DNA of 48,995 bases from Bacillus xiamenensis. Its GTDB lineage: Bacteria; Bacillota; Bacilli; Bacillales; Bacillaceae. Positions 1-9,791 of the stretch are shown here, piece after piece. The DNA lies in assembly GCF_000300535.1 (NCBI RefSeq), contig NZ_AMSH01000023.1, forward strand, positions 1 to 48,995, read 5' to 3'. The translations under genes and the position numbers were made by a program. The notes beneath the pieces are model-generated. The model made no database searches. It was given only the letters and a program-made list of their open reading frames with translations, and was not told where the DNA came from. The number at the start of each line of letters is the position of its first letter. The first letter of the stretch is position 1.

Positions 1-17
1 TCACTCTTAAAATAATA

Positions 18-52
18 CAAAGTGCTAAAATAAAGTTCATTTTAGCCCTTTG
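18..52. repeat. Dispersed hairpin repeat, copy 1
   Basis: A stem-loop with 14-base arms (18-31 and 39-52) and loop AAAGTTC. One arm mismatch (T at 23) separates it from the perfect copy at 9571-9605. Loop and arms are otherwise identical, so the two are related sequence rather than two unrelated terminators. The gene it follows lies left of the window. Confidence 0.75.
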
Positions 53-65
53 TCACCAATCTGAG

Positions 66-94
66 GCACCCTTTGATTAGAAGGGTGCTTTTTT
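66..94 (+). terminator. Rho-independent terminator upstream of xpt
   Basis: Arms GCACCCTT and AAGGGTGC are followed by six T. It should end transcription from a gene left of the window and insulate the xpt promoter. Confidence 0.8.
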
Positions 95-110
95 GATGGT
101 TGAATATTCT

Positions 111-154
111 AAAAACGAACGTTTGGAGCTTAATGATTATTTAAGTTCGGTATT
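111..154. promoter_or_regulatory. Pair of PurR boxes upstream of xpt
   Basis: AAAAACGAACGTT (111-123) and, inverted, ATACCGAAC read on the minus strand of 142-154 fit the PurBox core CCGAAC with AT-rich flanks. The inverted arrangement with about 18 nt between boxes is what B. subtilis PurR binds. They lie just upstream of the xpt-pbuX promoter, which is PurR-controlled in B. subtilis. The first box has A in place of the first C of the core. Confidence 0.65.
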
Positions 155-169
155 TTTCTAGAAAAGTGC

Positions 170-198
170 TTTCCAAGTGTCTGAAATCTTGTTATAAT
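170..198 (+). promoter_or_regulatory. Sigma-A promoter of xpt-pbuX
   Basis: A perfect -10 TATAAT at 193-198 stands 17 nt after a weak -35 TTTCCA at 170-175. The start point would fall near 205, just before the guanine aptamer. Confidence 0.65.
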
Positions 199-213
199 TT
201 GAACACTATGAAC

Positions 214-282
214 CACTCATATAATCGCGTGATGATGGCACGCAAGTTTCTACCGGACACCGATACCGTCCGACTATGAGTG
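214..282 (+). ncRNA. Guanine (purine) riboswitch aptamer
   Basis: P1 is a perfect 8-bp helix, CACTCATA (214-221) with TATGAGTG (275-282). Between its arms lie the conserved purine-aptamer blocks: ATAATCGCGTG, the ATGGCACGC region, GTTTCTACCGG and CCGACTAT. The joining residue that selects the ligand is C in GACTAT (274), as in the B. subtilis xpt guanine switch, and not U as in adenine switches. It controls xpt and pbuX. Confidence 0.97.
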
Positions 283-333
283 AGCAAAATGAAACAGCTT
301 TTGTATCAGCTGAAGATCCCGTGGATCGTTTTC

Positions 334-2314
<1,981 letters not shown>

Positions 2315-2315
<1 letters not shown>

Positions 2316-2342
2316 ACACCTCTCACCTGAGAGGTGTTTTTT
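2315..2342 (+). terminator. Terminator of xpt-pbuX
   Basis: Ten-base-pair stem AACACCTCTC / GAGAGGTGTT with loop ACCT and a six-T tract; it begins in the pbuX stop codon. Confidence 0.92.
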
Positions 2343-2346
2343 GCAC

Positions 2347-2382
2347 AAAAAAAGCAGGTTCGCTTGGCTTGGAACGAACCTG
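2347..2382 (-). terminator. Hairpin with minus-strand T tract, no minus gene to end
   Basis: CAGGTTCG (2355-2362) pairs with CGAACCTG (2375-2382). Read on the minus strand it is followed by seven T (A run 2347-2353), so it has terminator form in that direction. No minus-strand gene lies to its right. On the plus strand it sits three bases before a strong Shine-Dalgarno sequence (2385-2391). Confidence 0.5.
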
Positions 2383-2402
2383 TGAAGGAGGAAAACTACA
2401 TC

Positions 2403-2477
2403 ATGTTTTCACCTATATTATCCAATATTTATCAATTGTCGTCAAGACAAAAAGTTAGACGGAGGAAAATATTTTGA
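2403..2477 (+). CDS. Possible 24-residue peptide upstream of bcsA
   Basis: ATG at 2403 is preceded by AAGGAGG (2385-2391, 11-nt gap), as strong an RBS as any in the region. The peptide starts MFSPILSNIYQLS and ends in a basic stretch (RQKVRRRKIF). No known product is recognised. A hairpin directly precedes the RBS. It could be a leader peptide, a small secreted or membrane-active peptide, or chance. The gap from pbuX to bcsA holds nothing else clear. Confidence 0.3.
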   Translation: MFSPILSNIYQLSSRQKVRRRKIF

Positions 2478-2550
2478 CTGAATTGTGACGATTTGGCATG
2501 TATATCCTTTTTTTGATTGGGGATATTAACCGAAAAAAGAGGTGAAGCCG

Positions 2551-3651
2551 ATGGCGTACATTCTTTCAGTTGGAACAAGTCTGCCAAAACATCATGTGGA
2601 TCAGCAAGCAGCTGCTCAATTTGCAAGGTCTCAATTTAAACGATCGTTTAAAGATATTGATCGGTTATTAAAAGCTTTTCAAAATGGCGAAATAGAGAGC
2701 AGGCAGTTTGTGAAGCCCATTGAATGGTACCAAGAACACCACTCGTTTGAAGAGAAAAATCATCTCTATTTGGAAAAGGCTTTGGAGCATGCGAAAGAAG
2801 CTGTCTTTTACTGTCTTCATGAGACGGCGTTCCTTAAAAAACCGCTTCCCTATGAAGAGGTCGATGCTTTGTTTTTCATCTCCAGCACTGGATTATCAAC
2901 GCCAAGTCTTGATGCAAAGCTGATGAATGTTCTCCCATTTTCTCCTTATACGAAACGAGTGCCGATTTGGGGATTGGGTTGCGGAGGTGGAGCTTCAGGC
3001 TTATCTAGAGCGTATGAATACATACGCGCGTATCCAGAAGCGAAGGTACTAGTTGTGGCCTGTGAGCTTTGCAGTTTAACGTTTCAGCCGCAAGATCAAT
3101 CAAAGAGCAATTTAATCGGGACCTCGTTGTTCGGAGACGGGACTGCGGCAGTACTATTAGCTGGAGAAACAGCTATATCTGAGTATGCACAGTTTAACGC
3201 AGTACCTAGAGTGCTTGGCACACAGTCCGTGACCATGAAAGATTCCGAGGATGTCATGGGCTGGGATTTTACAAGTGACGGGTTTCAGGTCATCTTCTCA
3301 CGTGACATTCCGTCCATCATTTCTGGCTGGTTAAAAGAGCAAGTGGATCAATTTTTACATCAGCAAGGGTATTCAACAGAGGATTTATCCGTTTTTCTTG
3401 CTCACCCTGGAGGAAAAAAAGTAATTGATGCCTATCTTGAAAGTCTATCTTTACAAGAGGATCGGCTGTTTTCTTCAAAAGCAGTACTGAAACATCATGG
3501 GAATATGTCCTCTGCCACCGTTTTGTATGTGCTGAAGCATTTTCTTGAGCATCAGGAAGTTGAAGCGGGAGCGGTGGGACTATGCGGAGCGCTTGGTCCA
3601 GGCTTTTCCTCTGAGTTATTACTCATGAAATGGGAGGAGGTCTCGTCATGA
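2551..3651 (+). CDS. bcsA: Type III polyketide synthase BcsA/BpsA
   Basis: A 366-residue chalcone/stilbene synthase-like enzyme. In B. subtilis it makes long-chain alkylpyrones from fatty acyl-CoA and malonyl-CoA. The catalytic Cys lies in GLGCGGGASGL, the His in FLAHPGGKK and the Asn in HGNMSSAT, so the Cys-His-Asn triad is complete. ATG at 2551 has AGAGGTGA upstream; a GTG three codons earlier lies inside that RBS. It overlaps the methyltransferase gene by ATGA. B. subtilis carries the same pair next to dynA. Confidence 0.94.
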   Translation: MAYILSVGTSLPKHHVDQQAAAQFARSQFKRSFKDIDRLLKAFQNGEIESRQFVKPIEWYQEHHSFEEKNHLYLEKALEHAKEAVFYCLHETAFLKKPLPYEEVDALFFISSTGLSTPSLDAKLMNVLPFSPYTKRVPIWGLGCGGGASGLSRAYEYIRAYPEAKVLVVACELCSLTFQPQDQSKSNLIGTSLFGDGTAAVLLAGETAISEYAQFNAVPRVLGTQSVTMKDSEDVMGWDFTSDGFQVIFSRDIPSIISGWLKEQVDQFLHQQGYSTEDLSVFLAHPGGKKVIDAYLESLSLQEDRLFSSKAVLKHHGNMSSATVLYVLKHFLEHQEVEAGAVGLCGALGPGFSSELLLMKWEEVSS

Positions 3652-4157
3652 CCTTCTGGCTAGTGATTGGTTTCTTCATTTGTCAGCGCCTGATTGAAAT
3701 GCTCGTTGCTAAAAGAAATGAGAAGAAAGTGAAAGCGATAGGTGCGATTGAATTTGGTGCTGGTCATTATCCTTATATGGTCGCCATGCATGCGGCCTTT
3801 TTTCTCTCGCTCATTGGAGAGACATGGCTGTTTCATCGTGACCCGTCTCGTTTTTTCCTTTTGCTGCTCGCCTTCTTGCTGGCTGTACAAGTGATTCGAT
3901 ATTGGGCGTTATGGTCTCTTGGGACGTACTGGAACACAAAGATTTTAGTGGTTCCAAATGCGACGATTGTCAAAAAGGGGCCGTATCGATGGTTAAAGCA
4001 CCCTAACTATATGGTGGTGGCGATTGAACTGATGTTTATTCCGCTGCTATTTAACGCATTTATTACGGCCATTTTGTTTACGTGTTTAAATGGATGGATG
4101 ATGATGGTGAGAATTCAAACAGAAGAAAAAGCACTGAATCAGTATTTACTAAATTAA
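3648..4157 (+). CDS. bpsB: Alkylpyrone O-methyltransferase BpsB (YpbQ)
   Basis: A 169-residue membrane protein of the isoprenylcysteine carboxyl methyltransferase family, with about four hydrophobic segments and the family signature GPYRWLKHPNYMVV near the C-terminus. In B. subtilis it O-methylates the alkylpyrones made by BcsA. ATG 3648 overlaps the bcsA stop (ATGA), and GGGAGG upstream lies inside bcsA. Translational coupling and order agree with the two acting in turn on a lipid-like product at the membrane. Confidence 0.9.
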   Translation: MTFWLVIGFFICQRLIEMLVAKRNEKKVKAIGAIEFGAGHYPYMVAMHAAFFLSLIGETWLFHRDPSRFFLLLLAFLLAVQVIRYWALWSLGTYWNTKILVVPNATIVKKGPYRWLKHPNYMVVAIELMFIPLLFNAFITAILFTCLNGWMMMVRIQTEEKALNQYLLN

Positions 4158-4159
4158 TA

Positions 4160-4211
4160 TTGAAAATCATTATCAATTGTGCTACACTTTCATTAATGAT
4201 AAGCATTCTCA
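4160..4211 (+). promoter_or_regulatory. Sigma-A promoter with two Fur boxes
   Basis: -35 TTGAAA (4160-4165), 17-nt spacer and -10 TACACT (4183-4188). TGAAAATCATTATCA (4161-4175) matches the Fur 7-1-7 consensus TGATAATnATTATCA at all but one fixed position and covers the -35 and spacer. A second box, TGATAAGCATTCTCA (4197-4211), has two mismatches and lies over the start region. Strong repression by Fur with iron is expected. Confidence 0.85.
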
Positions 4212-4236
4212 ATCATGAAGGATGGACGGTGATCAC

Positions 4237-4329
4237 ATGACAATGATTTTCTTACTCGGTACGGTTTGTGTATACAGCCTATTAATTGGCTTTGTATTAA
4301 AAGGTGTTTCAAAAAAATCTGCTTCCTGA
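4237..4329 (+). CDS. Fur-regulated small membrane peptide, FbpC-like
   Basis: A 30-residue peptide with a hydrophobic span (IFLLGTVCVYSLLIGFVL) and a short basic tail GVSKKSAS. It is the only gene between a doubly Fur-boxed promoter and a terminator that starts inside its own 3' end, so it forms a complete iron-starvation transcript. B. subtilis has small Fur-controlled proteins FbpA, FbpB and FbpC that aid the iron-sparing response with the sRNA FsrA; FbpC is about this size. That identity is inferred from size and regulation, not sequence. A start at ATG 4243 is also possible (RBS GGTGA). Confidence 0.65.
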   Translation: MTMIFLLGTVCVYSLLIGFVLKGVSKKSAS

Positions 4330-4369
4330 TTGCAGTCAATGATGACTGATCGGGCAGCAGATTTTTTTT
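4313..4369 (+). terminator. Terminator of the Fur-regulated peptide gene
   Basis: Long stacked stem: AAATCTGCT with AGCAGATTT, CCTGAT with ATCGGG, and GCAGTC with GACTG, ending in eight T. It overlaps the last codons of the peptide. Confidence 0.85.
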
Positions 4370-4462
4370 ATTTCCTCAGATCAGAAGAAAAATTTCTTCA
4401 TTTTGTGTAAAATGGTATCACATACATAACTGACTTTTCTAAAAACAAAGGGGTTTATCGTC

Positions 4463-7400
4463 ATGAAAGACTTGTCTATTCGAGATTCGCTCGTTCAAAC
4501 TACAGGTGCACTATATGAGTGTCTCCTTAAAAGGGATGATCATGAGCGCGCAGCCAAACTTGCATCGATTATGAAAAAGGAAGCTGAAGAAGAAGTGTAT
4601 ATCGCATTTACCGGTCACTATTCTGCTGGTAAGTCATCACTTGTGAATTATCTTCTTCATGATCATATCCTGCCAACGAGTCCAATTCCAACAAGTGCAA
4701 ACTTGGTCGTTGTGAGAAAAGGGGTCAGCGAAGTGAAGCTTCATACCTCTGACGGCCGTTTTGCAAAAATGAGCGGTTCTTATGATAAAGATGCGGTGCA
4801 GCGTTTTTGTAAAGATGGGGAACAGATTGAAATGGTGGAAATCAGCGGTAATTATAAGGGACTTGAAGAAAAGGTGGCGCTCATTGATACGCCAGGTATA
4901 GATTCAACCGATCATGCGCACTTTTTATCTGCTGCGTCTATTCTTCATCAAGCAGATGCTCTTTTTTATGTCGTTCACTATAACCATGTTCATTCTGAAG
5001 AGAACATTCGCTTCATTCGCTCAATTAAAGAGAAAGTGCCAAATCTTTATTTCATCGTCAATCAAGTGGATCGGCACAATGAACAAGAGACAACTTTTGA
5101 AGACTACAAAAAGCAAGTCGTTGAGATGCTTTTAAAAGAAGGCATAGAGGAAGAGCATTTGTATTTTACATCTGTGACCGATGAGGCGCACCCAAGAAAC
5201 GAAATGATTCGCTTAGTGGAGAAACTGCAAGAATTACAAACTTTACCTAAAGCATCACTTCGAGCCTATACAGAGCAGAAAATAGAACATGTATTAAAAG
5301 AACACATCGAATCGCTAAAAGAAGAACTGAACGAAGAGGACCTTGATACGCAGCTTCACGAAAAAAGGAATGAAGTCAAAGAATTAGAAGCAAAAAGCCG
5401 ATTTATCGAAAAGGGCGCAAAACAGGTAGAAGATGAAGTGTCTTCTGAAGTAGAGAACATTTTAAAAAATGCCAACCTCACCCCATTTAAGATGAGGGAG
5501 CTTGCAAATGATTATATCGAATCGAAAGTACCTGGCTTTAAAGTAGGTTTGCTCTTTACTAAAAATAAAACCGAGCAGGAGAAACAAAAACGGGCGAGCG
5601 ACTTCTTAGCAGATGTCAAAAAGAGAATGAAAGCGGAAGTGGACTGGCACATTGCCGAGCTGCTCAAAACAGAAATAAAACAGCATCAGCTTGGTGAAGA
5701 GTTATTAAACCAAGCGATGGCATTTGAAACACCTGTTGAAGAATCCCTGCTTGAAAAGGTGATTCATCCTGGTGCGACTTTCTCTAACGAATACGTTCTT
5801 CAATATGCGAAAGATGCTGGTGAAGCCTTAAAAAGACAGGCAAAACAAAAAGCCATGCCATTGATCGAACAAATGGTCGAGGCATTGAAAGACCAGCTGA
5901 TGAATGAACAGGGGAAGCAGCAAGACAAATGGGAGAAAGCAAAGCAAGAGCTTCAGATGCTTGAGGCGTTTAACGAAAAAAATGAACAAATAAGACAGGA
6001 CATTCAATCTATATGGGACATTTGGCAAAATGGGACAGATGAGCATATTCAAGACGACTGGTTTTATGTGAAAAAGCAATGGATGCAGCATGACCAGCTA
6101 AAGCAGAATCAAACGCCTTCTCATGCTAAAGAGAGCAGTCAAGATGATGAACGGACAGATCGTGATCAAATACGTCAGTCGCAGCATGTGACGACAGCAC
6201 AGTCGATTGAGCAATTTAAACAGCTTTCTCATATTTTATCGCCTTTAGACGCTATCCAGTCACAAAGACAATCCTTTGAAAAACGAACAGAAAGGCTTCA
6301 GGCAAAAGAGTTTACCCTCGCATTATTTGGCGCTTTTAGTTCGGGGAAATCTTCTTTTGCCAATGCACTTGTTGGGAGAAAAGTGTTACCATCATCACCT
6401 ACGCCAACAACGGCAACGATTAACAAGCTCACACGGCCTACAGAGGATCACCCTCATGAAAGTGTCAAAGTGGTGTTCAAAACAGAACAGGACATTCTAG
6501 AGGAGCTTGATCAGATTCTTGGATTTTCAATAACAGAAGAAAAAGGGGATACATTTAAAGCGAAACTGGAAAGGGTGCTGAAAAAAAGACAGCTTGAACA
6601 GGACCACTGCATCATTGTCGAACATTTTCTAAAAGCACATGCCCGGTTTCATGATTACATTGACAACCAAACCCCATTACATGTCACACTTCAAGAATTA
6701 AAGCCGTATGTGGCAGAAGAAGCCGTTTCTTGTGTAGTGAAGGAAGTAACGGTGTATTTAAGTACACCTTTGACAGATAAAGGGCTGACGATTGTGGATA
6801 CCCCGGGTGCGAGCAGTATGAATAAGCGTCATACAGAAATAGCTTTCCAATATATGAAGGACGCCGATGCCCTGCTATATTTAACGTACTATCAGCATTC
6901 TTTCTCAAAGGCCGATCGATCATTTTTACGTAAGCTTGGACTCGTAAAAGATTCATTTAGTATGGATAAAATGTTCTTTATTATCAATGCAGCTGATTTG
7001 GCCAAGGATCAAGCAGAGCTTGAAACGGTGTTTGACTATGTACGAAACGAGCTCACAAAAGAAGGCATCCGGCATCCCAATCTGCATCATGTGTCTAGTA
7101 AGGAAGAAATCGAAGGAAAAGAGCCGTCACCTTATAATCAATATGCAAAACTTAGAAAACAACTCGATTATTTTATTGAGGAAGAATTAACGAAAGATGC
7201 CATCGAGCTTTTGCATTTTGAAGCCAATACACTATGTGCAACAGTTGACAAGCTTCATGCGACTTTGCATCAATCAGAAGATGAGAAAGAAGCCGAAAAG
7301 AAAAACATAGAGACATCATATGAATCAATTCTTGAAAAAATGAACGATGTGAAACGGTCTAAGCTAGTGACAGAAAGCGTAAAAAAAGACGTGCATGAAC

Positions 7401-8056
7401 AGCTTTACCACATTGTACAGCGTCTATCACTATTTGCGAATGATATGTTAAAAACAGCCTTTTATCCGGGCATATCTCAAGAAAACTTCAGTCAGCAGCT
7501 GAAAAAGGCACTTGAGAAAGCTCTAAAGGAATATGAATTTGAATTTGTCCAGGAGATCAAGGCGCTTGATATTCGAATGGAATCGTTTATCCATCAATAT
7601 TTCCAAGAGGAGTGGGAGAAAGGGATGCAGGCTGCATGCGCTGAAGATCCTTACTTTTCTCTCAGTCTGTCACGACCTGAGGAGAAAAACGCCGAGCTGA
7701 AACAAATCGAAGTCGAAGCAGAGCTTACGCCGTTTGAGCCGCTCTTAAAGAAACAAAAATCAGCAAAAGCCTTTTTTGAACAGAATGGAAAGGCGGCGTT
7801 TATTGAATCCGTTCGAGATGTTCTACTTGAATTGACAACGTTGTGGGCAGATAAAGAAAAAGAAGAGTTACTTAGCAGATATGACAAAATCGTCAAGACC
7901 TATACTGAAAGGTATGAACAAGCCGCGCTTCAACAGCTCAATGAGCAAAAACGCACGTTTATGACGAGCCTGAAGACAGATGCGAAAAAGCAGGCCATAA
8001 TTGAGCAAGTATATAAACAAACAATTGAATGGAAGAACCAGTTGAAAACGATATGA
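4463..8056 (+). CDS. dynA: Dynamin-like GTPase DynA, tandem fusion
   Basis: At 1197 residues this is a head-to-tail fusion of two bacterial dynamins, as in B. subtilis DynA (YpbR). The first GTPase has P-loop GHYSAGKSS (51-59) and switch DTPGID (142-147). The second has GAFSSGKSS (623-631) and DTPGAS (779-784). Long charged coiled-coil stretches follow each GTPase. B. subtilis DynA tethers and fuses membranes, responds to membrane stress and phage attack, and works near division sites. The start has AAAGGGG upstream. It follows the Fur peptide terminator, so it has its own transcript. Confidence 0.97.
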   Translation: MKDLSIRDSLVQTTGALYECLLKRDDHERAAKLASIMKKEAEEEVYIAFTGHYSAGKSSLVNYLLHDHILPTSPIPTSANLVVVRKGVSEVKLHTSDGRFAKMSGSYDKDAVQRFCKDGEQIEMVEISGNYKGLEEKVALIDTPGIDSTDHAHFLSAASILHQADALFYVVHYNHVHSEENIRFIRSIKEKVPNLYFIVNQVDRHNEQETTFEDYKKQVVEMLLKEGIEEEHLYFTSVTDEAHPRNEMIRLVEKLQELQTLPKASLRAYTEQKIEHVLKEHIESLKEELNEEDLDTQLHEKRNEVKELEAKSRFIEKGAKQVEDEVSSEVENILKNANLTPFKMRELANDYIESKVPGFKVGLLFTKNKTEQEKQKRASDFLADVKKRMKAEVDWHIAELLKTEIKQHQLGEELLNQAMAFETPVEESLLEKVIHPGATFSNEYVLQYAKDAGEALKRQAKQKAMPLIEQMVEALKDQLMNEQGKQQDKWEKAKQELQMLEAFNEKNEQIRQDIQSIWDIWQNGTDEHIQDDWFYVKKQWMQHDQLKQNQTPSHAKESSQDDERTDRDQIRQSQHVTTAQSIEQFKQLSHILSPLDAIQSQRQSFEKRTERLQAKEFTLALFGAFSSGKSSFANALVGRKVLPSSPTPTTATINKLTRPTEDHPHESVKVVFKTEQDILEELDQILGFSITEEKGDTFKAKLERVLKKRQLEQDHCIIVEHFLKAHARFHDYIDNQTPLHVTLQELKPYVAEEAVSCVVKEVTVYLSTPLTDKGLTIVDTPGASSMNKRHTEIAFQYMKDADALLYLTYYQHSFSKADRSFLRKLGLVKDSFSMDKMFFIINAADLAKDQAELETVFDYVRNELTKEGIRHPNLHHVSSKEEIEGKEPSPYNQYAKLRKQLDYFIEEELTKDAIELLHFEANTLCATVDKLHATLHQSEDEKEAEKKNIETSYESILEKMNDVKRSKLVTESVKKDVHEQLYHIVQRLSLFANDMLKTAFYPGISQENFSQQLKKALEKALKEYEFEFVQEIKALDIRMESFIHQYFQEEWEKGMQAACAEDPYFSLSLSRPEEKNAELKQIEVEAELTPFEPLLKKQKSAKAFFEQNGKAAFIESVRDVLLELTTLWADKEKEELLSRYDKIVKTYTERYEQAALQQLNEQKRTFMTSLKTDAKKQAIIEQVYKQTIEWKNQLKTI

Positions 8057-8097
8057 TTCATGATAGACTAGATAAAAAAGAAAGCAGTTGATACACA

Positions 8098-8361
8098 ATG
8101 ACGAGCGTACATGAAGAAATTTCTGCACATTCACAGAAACAGCATGCCCATATTCAATCCTTTCTCGCACTTGAGCAAAAAAGAGAGCAGGCAATTGAGA
8201 CTGCTGTAGCAAAGTGTGAACGAAACGAACCATTTACAACAGATGAGATCAATGCCATTACTTCGAAAATGAATGAGCTTGCACGAGGTGGAATTGTTCC
8301 ACTGCGAAAACATGTCACGATAGATATGGTAAGCGAGTACGCCGGGCGTAAACAGAAGTAA
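8098..8361 (+). CDS. ypbS: Conserved small protein YpbS
   Basis: An 87-residue, highly charged, soluble protein matching YpbS of B. subtilis in length, position after dynA and pattern (HSQKQHxHxxxFLALxxKREQAI at the start, IVPxRKxVTxDMVxEYAxRK at the end). Function is not known. Predicted mostly helical; there is no signal or membrane segment. Only 41 nt separate it from dynA, so it may ride on the dynA message. Confidence 0.8.
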   Translation: MTSVHEEISAHSQKQHAHIQSFLALEQKREQAIETAVAKCERNEPFTTDEINAITSKMNELARGGIVPLRKHVTIDMVSEYAGRKQK

Positions 8362-8418
8362 AGAGTAACTTTCTCTTTTTTGGTCATCTTAACAAATGAA
8401 CCAGAAAGGGGAATGATG

Positions 8419-8529
8419 ATGGCAAAAAAGCAAAACGCACAGCAGAAGGAAGAACGCATGCCTAAACAAAAAGACATGCCGTCTTACGCAGAAGCTGAGA
8501 CGAAAAAAATGCAATATGGTCAAAAGTAA
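8419..8529 (+). CDS. Small basic hydrophilic protein, unknown
   Basis: A 36-residue ORF starting MAKKQNAQQKEE, rich in Lys, Gln and Glu, without hydrophobic residues or cysteines. AAAGGGG lies 7 nt before ATG 8419 (two further in-frame ATGs at 8413 and 8416 sit too close), and a good terminator follows directly, which supports a real gene. The composition is like spore small acid-soluble minor proteins, but no family is recognised. Confidence 0.6.
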   Translation: MAKKQNAQQKEERMPKQKDMPSYAEAETKKMQYGQK

Positions 8530-8532
8530 TCG

Positions 8533-8571
8533 GGCTGCCTCTTCTTTTCAAAAAGAAGAAGGCGCCTTTTT
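8533..8571 (+). terminator. Terminator after the 36-residue ORF
   Basis: Stem GGCTGCCTCTTCTTTT with AAAAGAAGAAGGCGCC, with small mismatches, then five T. Confidence 0.85.
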
Positions 8572-8634
8572 ATGTCCGTTTCTATGTTCTATGATAGAAT
8601 AGGAGTATTGTTTTTAAAAAGGGAGTTTATACGA

Positions 8635-9522
8635 ATGAATAAACACGTACTGCTTGTAGATGGAATGGCACTTCTTTTCAGGTCGTTTTATGCGACGGCT
8701 GTCCATCGTAACTTTATGATAAATGATCGTGGTGTGCCGACAAATGGAGTTAGTGGCTATTTGAAGCATTTATTAACGGCTGTCCAAACCTTTGAGCCAA
8801 CACATATTGTTTGCTGCTGGGATATGGGAAGCCAGACGTACCGAAATGAATTGTTCCAAGATTATAAAGCCAATCGAGGAGAAGCGCCTGTCGAGCTGAT
8901 CCCGCAGTTTGATTTAGCCAAAGAGGCGACAGAAGAACTTGGAATCATGAACGTTGGTTTAAAGGGCTTTGAAGCAGATGATTGTATCGGTACGCTCGCT
9001 GCACTCTATCAAAAAGAAGCACGTGTGACCGTTTTGACTGGAGATAAAGATCTGCTGCAAATTTTGAACGAACAGGTGACAGTGGCTCTGATGCAAAAAG
9101 GAATTGGGAATTATAAACCATTTACAAAAGCCTTATTTGAAGAGGAAATGGGCATCACTCCAAAGGCGCTGATTGATATGAAAGCTTTAATGGGTGATGC
9201 AAGTGATAATTATCCCGGTGTAAAAGGTATCGGAGAAAAAACAGCATTGAAATTTATTCAAACGTATCAATCCATTGATCGTCTGTTAGAAAATATCGAG
9301 GAATTAACGGCAGCGCAGCAAAAGAAAATGCAAGCAGGCTTAGAAGATCTGAAGCTTTCTCGTATACTCGCAGAGATTAAATGTGACGTACCACTTAGCT
9401 GTCCAATTGATGAAACAAAAATGAACATCAATCCAGAGCGTGCAGCCGCCATGCTGCGCCTGCACCAAATCAAAGGAATTGAACCAATGGTCCACCGTGT
9501 AAGTCAATTAGAAATCAGCTAA
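8635..9522 (+). CDS. ypcP: 5'-3' exonuclease YpcP
   Basis: A 295-residue FEN/polymerase-I-type 5' nuclease that removes RNA primers and flaps; in B. subtilis YpcP overlaps in role with the PolA 5' exonuclease. Metal-binding acidic motifs are visible: LLVDGMALLFRSFYA at the N-terminus, GFEADDCIGTLA, TVLTGDKDLLQ and MGDASDNYPGVKGIGEKTA (helix-hairpin-helix). ATG 8635 has AGGGAG upstream and matches the family start MNKHVLLVDG. It converges on sspL across the hairpin repeat. Confidence 0.95.
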   Translation: MNKHVLLVDGMALLFRSFYATAVHRNFMINDRGVPTNGVSGYLKHLLTAVQTFEPTHIVCCWDMGSQTYRNELFQDYKANRGEAPVELIPQFDLAKEATEELGIMNVGLKGFEADDCIGTLAALYQKEARVTVLTGDKDLLQILNEQVTVALMQKGIGNYKPFTKALFEEEMGITPKALIDMKALMGDASDNYPGVKGIGEKTALKFIQTYQSIDRLLENIEELTAAQQKKMQAGLEDLKLSRILAEIKCDVPLSCPIDETKMNINPERAAAMLRLHQIKGIEPMVHRVSQLEIS

Positions 9523-9570
9523 GGCTGATCTCTCAGACTTCAAGGAACTCTTTATTATGATGAAAAGAAG

Positions 9571-9605
9571 CAAAGGGCTAAAATAAAGTTCATTTTAGCC
9601 CTTTG
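9571..9605. repeat. Dispersed hairpin repeat, copy 2, between ypcP and sspL
   Basis: Perfect inverted repeat with 14-base arms (9571-9584, 9592-9605) and loop AAAGTTC; nearly identical to 18-52. It lies in the convergent gap and its right arm encodes the last codons and stop of sspL. On the plus strand a T7 tract follows six bases later, so it likely ends ypcP transcripts as well. Confidence 0.85.
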
Positions 9606-9720
9606 TATTGCTTTTTTTCGCCTTATTTTCTAATTGAGATAGAGGCTGCTTATCTTTTGTCTGCGCATCACCTTGTGGGGTTGTTCCGTTTGTGACACGG
9701 CCTTTGTTCTCTTTATCCAA
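9595..9720 (-). CDS. sspL: Small acid-soluble spore protein SspL
   Basis: A 41-residue protein, missed by ORF finders with larger cut-offs. It begins (TTG) MDKENKGRVTNGTTPQGDAQ and ends KAKKSNTKG, which fits SspL of B. subtilis (MKKKDKGRLTGGVTPQGD, ending AKKSNTKR) in sequence, length and position beside ypcP. RBS GAGGTGA precedes the TTG. SspL is a minor spore-core protein made in the forespore. A sigma-G-like promoter lies upstream at 9740-9769. Confidence 0.9.
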   Translation of the reverse strand: MDKENKGRVTNGTTPQGDAQTKDKQPLSQLENKAKKSNTKG

Positions 9721-9739
9721 TTCGATTCACCTCACACAT

Positions 9740-9769
9740 TAGCATAACCAAAAGAAAAGCGATTCATCC
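9740..9769 (-). promoter_or_regulatory. Sigma-G/F-type forespore promoter of sspL
   Basis: Minus strand: -35 GGATG (9765-9769), an 18-nt spacer, -10 TATGCTA (9740-9746). This fits the sigma-G pattern gnATR-N18-CATnnTA except for T in place of the first C. The -35 overlaps the ypdQ stop codon. Confidence 0.55.
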
Positions 9770-9791
9770 TTTAGAAAGGTGAATCGCTTTT
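9755..9791 (-). terminator. Terminator of ypdP-ypdQ
   Basis: Twelve-base arms AAAAGCGATTCA and TGAATCGCTTTT, with CTTTT following on the minus strand. It lies across the ypdQ 3' end, and the sspL -35 sits inside the hairpin. Confidence 0.75.
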
